NCBI RefSeq assembly: GCF_002196515.1
Contig: NZ_CP018835.1
Location: 248,001-312,000 of the forward strand
Reading direction: 5' to 3'
Length of the DNA stretch: 64,000 nt
Source of the DNA: Vibrio gazogenes
GTDB lineage: Bacteria; Pseudomonadota; Gammaproteobacteria; Enterobacterales; Vibrionaceae
Shown here: positions 25,312 through 34,479 of the stretch, one piece after another
How positions within the stretch are numbered: position 1 is the stretch's first letter
Layout of the letters: each line of letters starts with the position of its first letter
Program-made: the position numbers and the translations under genes
Notes under the pieces: model-generated
What the model saw: the letters and a program-made list of their open reading frames with translations, nothing else
Told to the model about the DNA's origin: nothing
Databases searched by the model: none

Positions 25312-25770
25312 TTATTTAATATATTTTCTACTGTGAGATCGCTCAAAGAAATATAGTAGGAATATGTTATTTGCACGGGGCATGAAAAGAATTGACAGCC
25401 AATACACGATTGCGCAGATCATATGAGTTGGAACAAGAGGGATGACCGATTTATAATTTTAGTCAACTAAATCATAATGTTATGAAAATTTCGATGAGAT
25501 TTATGTAATAACGGGAGAGCCATACCAGCCCCCCGAAACCACAAACTGGGGAAGTCAGTATAATAATGGTAAATTACAATTTAGAAGCATGGCATCTGTC
25601 GCTATATTTCTAATTGAACGTATTTATAGTACGAAGTAAAAATATAGACATTTTATTTATATGATGCTCGGCTACCTTTCTCGCTCTTCTATCAAATTAA
25701 ATTGAACCTTTAAAATAATGTTAGGCTATTAATCTGGCTAATATACCACTGCCAGCATATAAAAGAATAA
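25312..25770. other. Gene-free AT-rich region
   Basis: About 460 bp with no convincing ORF, RNA gene or repeat. It separates DHDPS copy 2 (transcribed leftward) from repeat unit B (transcribed rightward). Confidence 0.4.
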
Positions 25771-25960
25771 ACCCTGTTAACTCACTCGCAAAATCTCATA
25801 CTTTTTTAATACTTTTAATTTCCTGAAATCAGATAACCTGACTCCTGTACTGGCCAAATCCAGTGCCGGGCGTAGGAACCCGCAGTCATTTGTTCTTCAG
25901 GTACTATCGGTTGCTAACTTTATGTTGGTGAAACAACTTTTTACTCTTCAGGAGTCAACT
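25771..25960 (+). repeat. Repeat leader, copy B, with hairpin
   Basis: Same layout as copy A: ACCCTGTTAACTCACTCGCA, two TCATACTTTT-like boxes, then a hairpin at 25837-25876. The inner stem is GTACTGG/CCAGTGC, with base changes relative to copy A that keep pairing; the outer stem is weaker (CCTGACTCC/GGGCGTAGG). GAACCCGC and GGTTGCTAACTTT follow. It lacks the 130-base insertion of copy A, so it is the compact form. It ends at the ribosome-binding site (AGGAG) of the small gene. Confidence 0.8.
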
Positions 25961-26158
25961 ATGTACGAAACGATCCCCTACGATCACCAATTCGCCCAAA
26001 AAGCCCGCGAATACCTGCGCCAGTTAGAAGAAATGTTTGAAGCCGAACAGCGGCACAATAGTCAAGAACTGCGTAATGTACTGCTCTATCTCAATAACCT
26101 GATTACCACCCATTATGTGCGCTACCATGAAGCCCCTGATGGAGAGGATTTGATGTAG
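25961..26158 (+). CDS. Small repeated-family protein, copy B
   Basis: 65 residues, MYETIPYDHQFAQKAREY onward, colinear with the copy at 19221. Differences cluster at residues 9-10 (HQ for PV), 33 (H for Q), and near the C-terminus (EAPDGEDLM for QELDGEDLV). Many codon differences are silent. AGGAG precedes the ATG and a matching terminator follows. Predicted as two helices with an acidic tail. Function unknown. Confidence 0.8.
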   Translation: MYETIPYDHQFAQKAREYLRQLEEMFEAEQRHNSQELRNVLLYLNNLITTHYVRYHEAPDGEDLM

Positions 26159-26169
26159 TGATTAGATTT

Positions 26170-26193
26170 CGAGCCGCTATTGCGGCTCGTTTT
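26170..26193 (+). terminator. Terminator of small-protein unit B
   Basis: CGAGCCGC / GCGGCTCG stem, TATT loop, TTTTA tail. The stem is identical to that after copy A. Confidence 0.88.
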
Positions 26194-26838
26194 ATAAAAT
26201 AGCCATAATAGATGCTGATTTAGATTATGAGAGCGCCTGAGCAAACTGCTTTAGTGGTCAAACCGACGAGCTTACACATTGAGAAACTGTGAACAACTTA
26301 TTATTTCCCCCCAATCGTCATCCATTTCTGAATATCTCGATTTCATCATTCCATTCAAGCTATCAATCATATTAAAAATATATTTATAGCAGAGCAATAT
26401 TTTTGATTAATATTTATACAAAACACCCCGTCACTGCGACAAATATAACCAATAACAAGGTGCGATGGTTCTTCGAAGTTCAAGCATCACCAATGAAACG
26501 ACCAATTTTTAGTCAATTCAGTGTCACACCATTCAGACTCAGATTGATTGCAAGCATCAGATAAATCAGCTTTTTTGTGAATACAAAGACATTATTGATA
26601 AAAATATTGTTGTATAATCGAAGTATCGCACATCATATAGACGCATATTTCCCAGTCTGACCGCATTTTTGAGCGAAATTCATCAGCTCGAAAAGTGATG
26701 CGCGATAATCTTTTTTATATAGAAATCATAAGAAGATTCGTAAAAATGCAGCGTTATGCATTTAACAATACAACGTCAATATTTCAGAATCTATTCATGG
26801 TTCAAATTTTAAACCATAGTTAAATTAAAGGAAAAAAA
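26194..26838. other. Gene-free AT-rich region upstream of the Spo0M-like gene
   Basis: About 645 bp with no ORF of convincing length. The last 250 bp are very A/T-rich and would contain the promoter of the gene at 26839. No repeat matching the leader family was found in it. Confidence 0.4.
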
Positions 26839-27312
26839 ATGGGGTTTTTCGATAAAGTAAAATCAATTAAGAATTTCATTACCGGTGGTGCGGCGAAAGT
26901 TTATTTAGACTCATCAGAAATTGTGTTTGGTGAGCAGTTTGAATTGCGAATTAGAGTTCAGGTTGATGATGCTGATTTAAAAATCGATCGCGTTTATGTT
27001 GAAATTGAAGGTATAGAAGAAATAGAAGTACCGGATGTCGATGTCATTTATGAGTACGATGACGAAGAGGAACGGCGCCTAGAAATCGTACGAGCAGAAA
27101 CCACCACCACAGAATTAGAAATCACAGTGGATGACGGGCAAGTTTTAAATGCCAATGAAAAATACGAATGGACAGTCAATATCGAGTTACCAAGTGACGC
27201 CCTGCCTCCGTATAATGGCCAATATTGTCAGCATTCATACATGGCGCGTGCGTCGCTGGATTGTTTCGGCAACGACCCCGATTCTGGTTGGATTGAGCTG
27301 GATATCAACTAA
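26839..27312 (+). CDS. Spo0M-like (arrestin-fold) protein
   Basis: 157 residues. MGFFDKVKSIKNF followed by GGAAKVYLDSSEIVFGEQFELRIRVQV resembles the start of Spo0M-family proteins, which adopt a double beta-sandwich arrestin-like fold. The acidic loop VIYEYDDEEERR and the block YEWTVNIELPSDALPPYNG also fit. It is shorter than the roughly 250-residue Bacillus proteins and would contain one sandwich. AAAGGAAAAA precedes the ATG. It stands alone between repeat units. A role in protein-protein binding is inferred from the fold; nothing specific can be claimed. Confidence 0.65.
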   Translation: MGFFDKVKSIKNFITGGAAKVYLDSSEIVFGEQFELRIRVQVDDADLKIDRVYVEIEGIEEIEVPDVDVIYEYDDEEERRLEIVRAETTTTELEITVDDGQVLNANEKYEWTVNIELPSDALPPYNGQYCQHSYMARASLDCFGNDPDSGWIELDIN

Positions 27313-27452
27313 AATCACCATAAACCAGTCAGCAGGAAACGGCGTTCCTGCTGGCGATAATATCCAATGTTTGAGTGAATTGATGGCATGATAATGTGTA
27401 CTGAATCATCACTCATTTTTTGGTCACTGTCGTATGAACCAATCCCCTTCCC

Positions 27453-27546
27453 CAAAAAATCTCATACTTTTTCCATACTTTCTCTTCCCAACAATTCGAT
27501 AACCTGACTCCTGCACTGGCAAAATCCAATGTCGGGCGTTGGAACT
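27453..27546 (+). repeat. Repeat leader, copy C (no small gene)
   Basis: CTCATACTTTTTCCATACTTT, then the hairpin at 27503-27542 with inner stem GCACTGG/CCAATGT and outer strands CCTGACTCC/GGGCGTTGG, ending GGAAC. The small gene and terminator found in copies A and B are absent; the arsenic operon promoter begins 70 bp later. Confidence 0.7.
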
Positions 27547-27613
27547 AAAATGCCCATAAGGTCAGCAAACCTTGCGGCACGCTATTACCTCTGCGCACAA
27601 GTACAATACAAGT

Positions 27614-27673
27614 TTGACATATGGGAAAACATATATATTATTTAACACATATATGTTTTAAGAGATATGTGTT
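27614..27673 (+). promoter_or_regulatory. ars promoter and ArsR-type operator
   Basis: TTGACA (27614), 16-bp spacing, TATTAT (27636) form a near-consensus promoter. Immediately after it, AACACATAT (27644) and ATATGTGTT (27665) form an inverted repeat, the expected place for an autoregulating ArsR dimer. Confidence 0.7.
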
Positions 27674-27689
27674 AAAAGAGATATAAACC

Positions 27690-28022
27690 ATGACACCACT
27701 ACAGTTTTTTAAATGCTTGTCAGATGACACCAGACTCAAGTCGATTCTGATTATTCACCAACTTGAGGAAGCTTGCGTGTGTGATCTCATGGCAGCACTT
27801 GAGCTTGACCAACCCAAAGTTTCACGCCATTTAGCCGAGCTACGTAAATGTAATATTTTGCGAGATGAGCGCCGTGGCAAATGGGTATATTACCAACTCC
27901 ATGAACAACTGCCTGACTGGGCGAAAACGGTTATCAGCCAAACGGCTGAAAGCAATCACAGCTATTTTGCTGAAGCCTTGTCAAAACTAACAGCGACCAA
28001 ACAGCAAGATTCATGCTGTTAG
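27690..28022 (+). CDS. arsR: ArsR-family arsenite-responsive repressor
   Basis: 110 residues, winged helix-turn-helix. The metalloid-sensing motif ACVCDLMAALE gives the cysteine pair of type I ArsR proteins, followed by the recognition helix DQPKVSRHLAELRK. It would repress the operon until As(III) or Sb(III) binds. The C-terminus carries a second Cys pair (DSCC). First gene of a five-gene operon, with promoter and palindrome directly upstream. Confidence 0.95.
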   Translation: MTPLQFFKCLSDDTRLKSILIIHQLEEACVCDLMAALELDQPKVSRHLAELRKCNILRDERRGKWVYYQLHEQLPDWAKTVISQTAESNHSYFAEALSKLTATKQQDSCC

Positions 28023-28038
28023 CCCGAAAGGAGTCACC

Positions 28039-28509
28039 ATGAAAATTCTTTATATCTGCACCCACAACCGTTGTCGAAGTATCTTATCTGAAGCCATCAC
28101 CAATCATGTCGCTGGAGAGCGAATTATTGCAAGAAGTGCGGGGAGCCAGCCCTCAGGGGTCGTGCATCCGCTTTCTGTTCAGTACCTGAGAGAAGCCAAC
28201 ATTGCTGTCGAAGGTCTGCAAAGCCAGTCATGGGATGAGTTTGAAGATTTCAAACCCGATGTGGTTGTTACCGTGTGTGATTCTGCTGCCGGAGAAGCCT
28301 GCCCGGTGTGGTTTGGCAATTCAGTTAAAGTCCATTGGGGGCTGGCCGATCCTTCCAAAATAGAAGGGAGTGAAACCGAAAAAGCACTTGGGTTTCGCGC
28401 CTGTATTGCTGAAATCACAGCGCGGGTTAACCAATTACTCCCGATAGCAGAAAAAGCGCTCGCCCCTGCCGAACTAAAAGCTGAACTGGCGAAATTAGGA
28501 GCACTGTAG
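28039..28509 (+). CDS. arsC: Arsenate reductase, low-molecular-weight phosphatase type
   Basis: 156 residues with the phosphatase-like P-loop CTHNRCRS (Cys7, Arg13) at the N-terminus, and [15 protein letters not shown] with the further redox cysteines, followed by HWGLADPS. Reduces As(V) to As(III) in the cytosol using an intramolecular disulfide cascade. AAAGGAG precedes the ATG, 16 bp after arsR. A second, unrelated arsenate reductase ends the same operon. Confidence 0.94.
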   Translation: MKILYICTHNRCRSILSEAITNHVAGERIIARSAGSQPSGVVHPLSVQYLREANIAVEGLQSQSWDEFEDFKPDVVVTVCDSAAGEACPVWFGNSVKVHWGLADPSKIEGSETEKALGFRACIAEITARVNQLLPIAEKALAPAELKAELAKLGAL

Positions 28510-28511
28510 CC

Positions 28512-29228
28512 ATGATTCACGACATGACACTGCCGAATATTGATGCGTCGCAGCTTGAAATTCCGGTATTTGATAAATGCCAGAGTACATCGGCTGACCA
28601 TGCACCGCGCATACTTTTACTTTACGGCTCTTTACGGAAACGCTCGTTCAGCCGCTTAGTGATCGAAGAATGCGCTCGGCTTCTGATACGAATGGGTGCA
28701 GAAGTGAAAATCTTTGATCCCGCAGGTCTGCCACAAACTGATACTGCAGATGAAAATCACCCCAAGGTGAAAGAACTCAGAGAATACATGATGTGGTCAG
28801 AAGGTCAGGTGTGGTGTTCGCCAGAACGCCATGGCTCAATGAGCAGCATATTCAAAAGCCAGATTGACTGGGTGCCTCTGAGCATTGGTGCCGTACGGCC
28901 GACGCAGGGTAAAACGTTAGCGGTGATGCAAGTCTGTGGTGGCTCGCAGTCATTCAATGTGGTGAATCAATTACGTATTCTTGGTCGCTGGATGCGCATG
29001 GTCACCATCCCAAACCAATCCAGCGTGGCGAAAGCTTTTCTTGAATTTGATGAAAATGACAGGATGAAGCCTTCCTCCTACTACAATCGTATTGTTGATG
29101 TGATGGAAGAACTCATGAAATTCACTTTATTGCTCCGAAGTAATAAAGACTATTTGGTAGACCGGTATTCTGAACGTGTTGAGTCGGCTGAACAGTTAAG
29201 CCAGCGTGTCAACCAGCGTTCTATTTAA
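28512..29228 (+). CDS. arsH: ArsH NADPH-dependent FMN reductase
   Basis: 238 residues, flavodoxin-like. [18 protein letters not shown] is the FMN phosphate-binding loop; [24 protein letters not shown] and [21 protein letters not shown] are ArsH blocks. ArsH proteins oxidise trivalent organoarsenicals and protect against them. It starts two bases after the arsC stop. Confidence 0.94.
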   Translation: MIHDMTLPNIDASQLEIPVFDKCQSTSADHAPRILLLYGSLRKRSFSRLVIEECARLLIRMGAEVKIFDPAGLPQTDTADENHPKVKELREYMMWSEGQVWCSPERHGSMSSIFKSQIDWVPLSIGAVRPTQGKTLAVMQVCGGSQSFNVVNQLRILGRWMRMVTIPNQSSVAKAFLEFDENDRMKPSSYYNRIVDVMEELMKFTLLLRSNKDYLVDRYSERVESAEQLSQRVNQRSI

Positions 29229-29245
29229 GGGATTAAGAGGAAGAT

Positions 29246-30265
29246 ATGGGCTTATTTGAACGTTATTTATCGGTATGGGTGGGGATTGCCATTGTGATTG
29301 GTATTCTCCTTGGCAGTGTTGTCCCTGATGCTTTCGCTGTCATCGCCAGTTTAGAATATGCGCACGTGAATCTGGTGATTGCCGTACTCATCTGGCTGAT
29401 GATTTATCCAATGATGGTGCAGATTGACTTTTCCTCGTTGAAAGATGTAGGTAAAAAACCCAAAGGTCTTGCCCTCACACTCGTGATTAACTGGTTCATC
29501 AAGCCGTTTACCATGGCGTTCCTTGGCTGGTTATTCTTCAAAGGGCTGTTTGCTGACTGGGTTGACCCGCACACGGCAACCGAATATATCGCAGGAATGA
29601 TACTACTCGGCGTAGCGCCTTGTACCGCAATGGTGTTTGTCTGGAGTCAACTGACCAAAGGCGATGCGAACTACACGCTGGTGCAGGTTTCCATCAATGA
29701 CATCGTCATGATCTTTGCCTTTGCACCGATTGCAGGGATGCTCTTAGGTGTCACTGATATTACCGTGCCGTGGGATACACTATTTCTGTCGGTCATCTTG
29801 TATGTGCTGATTCCCCTGATTGCAGGAGCAATAACACGGCAAAAGCTGGATAAGGCGGATGACCATTCCCGATTGAATCAGTTTTTAGCGACGATGAAAC
29901 CCTGGTCAGTGATCGGTTTACTGGCAACCGTCGTTTTACTCTTTGGTTTTCAATCGGAAACAATACTGGCAAAACCGCAAGCGATCGTACTGATTGCCAT
30001 TCCTCTGCTGATTCAGACTTACGGCATTTTTGCGATTGCTTATTTTCTGGCAAAGCAGTTGAAGTTACCTCATAACGTTGCTGCGCCCGCTTGCATGATT
30101 GGCACATCGAACTTCTTTGAGCTGGCAGTTGCCGTCGCGATTTCGTTGTTTGGTCTGCATTCAGGCGCGGCACTGGCCACTGTGGTTGGGGTGTTGGTAG
30201 AAGTGCCCGTCATGCTGTCGCTGGTATGGTTTGCGAACCGCACTCGTCATTGGTTCAGCGCATAA
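29246..30265 (+). CDS. acr3: ACR3-type arsenite efflux permease
   Basis: 339 residues, ten membrane segments. Family blocks include [31 protein letters not shown] with the conserved functional cysteine of helix 4, and [25 protein letters not shown] in helix 9. It exports As(III) across the inner membrane using the proton gradient. It belongs to the ACR3 family and is unrelated to E. coli ArsB. Positioned 17 bp after arsH. Confidence 0.94.
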   Translation: MGLFERYLSVWVGIAIVIGILLGSVVPDAFAVIASLEYAHVNLVIAVLIWLMIYPMMVQIDFSSLKDVGKKPKGLALTLVINWFIKPFTMAFLGWLFFKGLFADWVDPHTATEYIAGMILLGVAPCTAMVFVWSQLTKGDANYTLVQVSINDIVMIFAFAPIAGMLLGVTDITVPWDTLFLSVILYVLIPLIAGAITRQKLDKADDHSRLNQFLATMKPWSVIGLLATVVLLFGFQSETILAKPQAIVLIAIPLLIQTYGIFAIAYFLAKQLKLPHNVAAPACMIGTSNFFELAVAVAISLFGLHSGAALATVVGVLVEVPVMLSLVWFANRTRHWFSA

Positions 30266-30378
30266 ACGTGTTTGAAGTGTTCTCCCAATTCGCTGGCTGG
30301 CTGATTCAGTGTCATCACTGTCACCCGAGTCCAAATTGAGCAATGCAGGCTATTCAATGAAAGGAATAAGGTAAAATT

Positions 30379-30804
30379 ATGATTGTGATACATCACAACC
30401 CGGAATGTGGTACATCAAACAATGTTTTGCAGATCATTCAAGATGCGGGATATGTACCGGTCATCGTGGAATATTTACAAGATGGCTGGACGCGAAATCA
30501 GCTTTTAGGGCTTTTTGCAGCGGCAAACATCACACCCCGTGAAGCGCTGAGAACGACAAAATCTCCTGCCAAAGAGCTGGGATTACTCGATGAGAATGTC
30601 ACCGATGAAATGCTCATCACTGCCATGCTTGAACATCCGGTGCTCGTCAACCGACCCATCGTCTGCTCCCCGAAAGGCATCAAATTATGTCGGCCAAGTG
30701 AGGCGGTGCTGGATTTACTCGACAAGTGGCCGGCCGGCCCCTACTTCAAGGAAGATGGGGAGCAAATTTTGGACGCACAGGGGCGTTTATCGGAGCGTAA
30801 ATAA
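30379..30804 (+). CDS. arsC: Arsenate reductase, glutaredoxin-dependent type
   Basis: 141 residues with HHNPECGTSNNVL at the N-terminus (catalytic Cys10), LRTTKSPAKELGL, and NRPIVCSPKGIKLCRPSE with the arsenate-binding arginine region. It reduces arsenate using glutathione and glutaredoxin. It follows acr3 by about 110 bp and has its own AAAGGAATAAGG ribosome-binding region. Having both reductase types in one operon lets either thiol system support arsenate reduction. Confidence 0.94.
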   Translation: MIVIHHNPECGTSNNVLQIIQDAGYVPVIVEYLQDGWTRNQLLGLFAAANITPREALRTTKSPAKELGLLDENVTDEMLITAMLEHPVLVNRPIVCSPKGIKLCRPSEAVLDLLDKWPAGPYFKEDGEQILDAQGRLSERK

Positions 30805-30911
30805 CATCAATAAACAATGTGGGATGCGACTTCGTCAAACCGCTTGGTATTTATACTATCAGGCACGATACCGTCAGTATCCTTTGTGAATCATATTCAT
30901 ACCACCATATT

Positions 30912-30935
30912 AAGCCAGCGCTTTCACGCTGGCTT
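30912..30935. terminator. Shared terminator between ars and galK
   Basis: AAGCCAGC / GCTGGCTT stem with an eight-base middle, between two convergent operons. A short TTTCGTT follows on the plus strand. Confidence 0.65.
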
Positions 30936-30968
30936 TCGTTCAAGTTTATCAAGATATTCACACCAACG

Positions 30969-32132
30969 TCACAGCTCACTGGTAACAAGACCGGCGCCCG
31001 CTTCTGCTTTGCAGACGTAAATCGATTCTTTGAGGCCGGTTGCTTGTTCATATTTCGCTTCAACAGCCGCTTTGACGCTATCAACCAAGGTCGATGGGAT
31101 CAACGCAACGACACAGCCACCAAAGCCGCCACCGGTCATCCGCACACCACCTTGTTCGCCAATCACTTCTTTGACGATTTCAACTAAGGTATCGATTTCT
31201 TTCACGGTGATCTCGAAATCATCACGCATCGATGCATGTGACTCCGCCATTAACTGACCCATGCGATGCATATCATGGGCGCGCAGCGCTTTTGCAGCTT
31301 CAAGCGTGCGCTCATTTTCAGTGATGACATGACGGGCGCGCTTAGCGACGACTTCATCAAGTTCTGCACGTCTTTGATACAACTGCTCGATATTCACATC
31401 ACGCAAGGCTTTGACCCCAAAGAAACGTGCAACTGTTTCACATTGCTGACGACGCGTGTTGTATTCACTGTCCACTAAACCGCGTTTTTTATTAGAGTTA
31501 ATGATGAGTACGGCCATGTCTTCGGGCATCGATACAGCTTCGGTTGCCAGACTCCGGCAGTCCAATAGCATGGCGTGGTTTTTACGACCTTGTGCAGAAA
31601 TCATTTGATCCATGATGCCGCAGTTACAGCCGACAAACTCGTTCTCCGCTTGCTGACCATTTAATGCAATTTCAGCCTGACTGATGTCGAGATCGAAAAG
31701 CGCTTTAAACGTCTGACCGATCACCACTTCAAGCGCTGCTGATGAACTTAATCCTGCCCCTTGGGGAACATTGCCGCTGACAGCGATATCAACACCACCA
31801 ATCTGATAACCGCGAGCCAGCAAGCACTTTACAACGCCGCGAATATAGTTCGCCCACATTTTATCCGGCTGAAACGTGATTGCCTGAGCGAGATCGAATT
31901 CATCTACGGCATTGTCATAATCAACCGATACAACCCGCACCAGATTGTCGTTCCGCTTTGCGGCAGCAACCACAGTTTGATAGTTAATCGCGCATGGCAA
32001 GACAAAACCGTCATTGTAGTCAGTGTGTTCACCAATCAAGTTCACCCGACCGGGGGCTTGAATTATATGGCTTGGTGCATAGCCCAACACTTGTGCAAAA
32101 CTCTTTTTCACATCTTGGATACAATCAGACAT
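30969..32132 (-). CDS. galK: Galactokinase
   Basis: 387 residues, GHMP kinase. The galactokinase signature [19 protein letters not shown] is near the N-terminus; the phosphate-binding loop is [17 protein letters not shown]; the C-terminal motif is [15 protein letters not shown]. It phosphorylates galactose at C1. Last gene of galE-galT-galK, downstream of the galactan-degradation genes that would supply galactose. Confidence 0.96.
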   Translation of the reverse strand: MSDCIQDVKKSFAQVLGYAPSHIIQAPGRVNLIGEHTDYNDGFVLPCAINYQTVVAAAKRNDNLVRVVSVDYDNAVDEFDLAQAITFQPDKMWANYIRGVVKCLLARGYQIGGVDIAVSGNVPQGAGLSSSAALEVVIGQTFKALFDLDISQAEIALNGQQAENEFVGCNCGIMDQMISAQGRKNHAMLLDCRSLATEAVSMPEDMAVLIINSNKKRGLVDSEYNTRRQQCETVARFFGVKALRDVNIEQLYQRRAELDEVVAKRARHVITENERTLEAAKALRAHDMHRMGQLMAESHASMRDDFEITVKEIDTLVEIVKEVIGEQGGVRMTGGGFGGCVVALIPSTLVDSVKAAVEAKYEQATGLKESIYVCKAEAGAGLVTSEL

Positions 32133-32236
32133 AAGGTCGCTCTCTTAAACATAAAAATTGGGATGGGATAGCACACCTGACTTTTGTCTGTTCGGTCGCA
32201 CTATCCTGTAAGGGGTTATCAGCCGCATTCGCGGGC

Positions 32237-33301
32237 TTACTGCGCTTTGTAATGCACATCGCTCAGGTCACGCAGGCGCTGCGCCGCTTGTTCGGCGGTG
32301 AGATCTCGTTGTGCCTCGGCCAACATTTCGTAACCCACCATGAATTTACGCACCGACGCACTACGGAGTAGTGGCGGGTAAAACACCGCGTGTAATTGCC
32401 AATGTTCAATGCTTTCCCCTTCCGCATCCGCTTCGGTAAAGAACGGTGCATAGTGCCACCCCATGCTGTATGGAAAAGCACATTGGAATAGGTTGTCGTA
32501 ACGGCTGGTCAGCTTTTTGATCGCGATGGCAAGATCATCACGTTGCTCATCACTCAGTTCACTCATACGGCGGATATGGGTTTTAGGCAGCAGCATGGTT
32601 TCAAATGGCCACGCAGCCCAATAAGGTACCAGCGCGAGCCAGTGTTCAGTCTCAACGACAGTGCGCGAGCCGTCTTTCAGTTCAGCTTGAACATAATCCA
32701 CCAACAAGTTGCTGCCATGCGTTTGGTAATACGCTCTCTGGTGATGATCTTTGCGCGCAATTTCGTTCGGTAAGAAGCTATTCGCCCAAATTTGACCATG
32801 CGGATGCGGTTGAGAGCAGCCCATGCTTTCGCCCTTATTCTCAAACGCCTGAACCCAGATGTAGTCTTTGCCGAGCGCTTCGATTTGCTCGTTCCACGTA
32901 TCAATCACACAACGGATGTTGTCCACGGGAAGCTCTGGCAAGGTTTTGCTGTGATCAGGAGAAAAACAGATCACGCGGCTCAAACCACGAACCCCTTGGG
33001 TTTTGAACAGTGGACTGTCTGACTCTGGCGCGTCCGGTGAATCCACCATCAGCGCAGCGAAATCATTATCGAACACGTATGTTCCTTGATAGTCGGGGTT
33101 CACATCGCCAGAAATACGCGTGTTTGTCGGGCAAAGGAAGCATGTCTCATCGTAGCTTGGTAATTGATCCATTGCAGGTTGCTCATCTGCGCCACTCCAA
33201 GGCCGTTTTGCACGGTGGGGTGACACTAAAATCCATTGACCTGTCAGTGGGTTGTAACGGCGGTGTGGGTGATCCACAGGGTTAAATTCAACGTTCGACA
33301 T
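32237..33301 (-). CDS. galT: Galactose-1-phosphate uridylyltransferase
   Basis: 354 residues from ATG 33301 ([18 protein letters not shown], the usual N-terminus); a frame extending to 33373 is not needed. Zinc and catalytic motifs: CFLCPTN and the HPH triad in [12 protein letters not shown]. It swaps UMP between UDP-glucose and galactose-1-phosphate. It lies about 100 bp before galK and 115 bp after galE on the same strand. Confidence 0.96.
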   Translation of the reverse strand: MSNVEFNPVDHPHRRYNPLTGQWILVSPHRAKRPWSGADEQPAMDQLPSYDETCFLCPTNTRISGDVNPDYQGTYVFDNDFAALMVDSPDAPESDSPLFKTQGVRGLSRVICFSPDHSKTLPELPVDNIRCVIDTWNEQIEALGKDYIWVQAFENKGESMGCSQPHPHGQIWANSFLPNEIARKDHHQRAYYQTHGSNLLVDYVQAELKDGSRTVVETEHWLALVPYWAAWPFETMLLPKTHIRRMSELSDEQRDDLAIAIKKLTSRYDNLFQCAFPYSMGWHYAPFFTEADAEGESIEHWQLHAVFYPPLLRSASVRKFMVGYEMLAEAQRDLTAEQAAQRLRDLSDVHYKAQ

Positions 33302-33416
33302 CTTATACTCAACTCTTAACATTTCTTTCCTCTGCATCCCTATAAAAACTGAAAAATAGAGGGATGCAGCCAAAACAACTTAGAAAGCGCGGGTTACAAC
33401 GCTGTAACGACTGCAA

Positions 33417-34436
33417 TTACTCAGGGGAATATCCTTGTGGGTTCTTAGACTGCCAATGCCAAGTATCGGCCGTCATCTCTGCCACACTGCGTGTTGCTTT
33501 CCAACCCAGTTCACGTTCTGCTTTTTCTGTACTGGCCCAACATTCAGCAATATCCCCCGGACGACGAGGGCACAACTCGTAACGCACCGGCTGACCGCAC
33601 GCTGCACTGAAAGCTTCCACCATTTCAAGCACACTCGAACCTTGGCCCGTCCCGAGGTTATAGATGTGTAACCCTGACTGTTCACCAACCGTTTTGAGCG
33701 CGGCGATATGGCCTTCGGCTAAATCCATGACGTGAATGTAGTCGCGCACGCCCGTGCCGTCTGGTGTTGGGTAATCGTGACCGAATACCGACAGATACTC
33801 TCGACGCCCTATCGCGACTTGAGCAATAAATGGCATTAAGTTATTGGGGATGCCTTGTGGATCTTCCCCCATCGTGCCAGAGGGGTGCGCACCGACCGGA
33901 TTAAAGTAACGGAGCAACGTAATACTCCAGTCCCCTTCGGCAAAAAATAAGTCGCTCAACCCCTGTTCCACCATGTATTTACTCCGCCCGTAAGGATTGG
34001 TGGTCGCACCGGTCGGCGATGCTTCAGTAATCGGCACCGTGTCAGGATCACCGTATACGGTGGCAGAAGAACTAAAGACCAGACTTTTTACACCGGCTTT
34101 ACGCATACAACGCGCCAGAACAAATGAGCCGTTGACGTTGTTGTCATAATATTCCAGCGGTTTTGCAACGGACTCGCCCACCGCCTTAAGGCCGGCAAAG
34201 TGGATGACCGCTTGGATATTGTGGTTTGCAAAGACGGAATCCAAGAAGACTTCATCTCGGACGTCGCCTTGATAAAACAAAGGTTGTTGGCCCGTGAGAG
34301 CTTCAATTCTGCTTAAGACTTCTACTTTGGCGTTAGACAAATTATCGATAATGATTGGCTCGATACCCGATTCAATGAGCCGGACACACGTGTGACTACC
34401 GATATATCCCATTCCGCCTGTCACCAGAACTTTCAT
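33417..34436 (-). CDS. galE: UDP-glucose 4-epimerase
   Basis: 339 residues from ATG 34436, which has GGAAAGGAG upstream; seven codons of in-frame extension are ignored. The NAD-binding loop GGMGYIGSHT, SSSATVYGDPD, and the catalytic YGRSKYMVEQ (YxxxK) are present, and the length matches E. coli GalE. It interconverts UDP-galactose and UDP-glucose. The chemoreceptor gene ends 43 bp upstream, so galETK may be partly read from it. Confidence 0.96.
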   Translation of the reverse strand: MKVLVTGGMGYIGSHTCVRLIESGIEPIIIDNLSNAKVEVLSRIEALTGQQPLFYQGDVRDEVFLDSVFANHNIQAVIHFAGLKAVGESVAKPLEYYDNNVNGSFVLARCMRKAGVKSLVFSSSATVYGDPDTVPITEASPTGATTNPYGRSKYMVEQGLSDLFFAEGDWSITLLRYFNPVGAHPSGTMGEDPQGIPNNLMPFIAQVAIGRREYLSVFGHDYPTPDGTGVRDYIHVMDLAEGHIAALKTVGEQSGLHIYNLGTGQGSSVLEMVEAFSAACGQPVRYELCPRRPGDIAECWASTEKAERELGWKATRSVAEMTADTWHWQSKNPQGYSPE

Positions 34437-34479
34437 TGTTGATTCTCCTTTCCTCATTTCGGATGATTCCGTTGGGTCG

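Noticed and set aside
18896..26193. Integron cassettes or attC sites
   Set aside because: The small-gene units have no attC core pair, no paired R/L boxes around the ORF and no integrase nearby; the hairpin lies upstream of the gene rather than downstream.
18896..26193. CRISPR array or REP/RAYT element
   Set aside because: Copies are kilobases apart with no regular spacers. The GTAG lies within the stem rather than beside it, and no RAYT transposase is present.
30969..31187. Plus-strand ORFs opposite galK, galT and galE
   Set aside because: Overlapping antisense frames without family resemblance; they arise from the codon pattern of the real genes.
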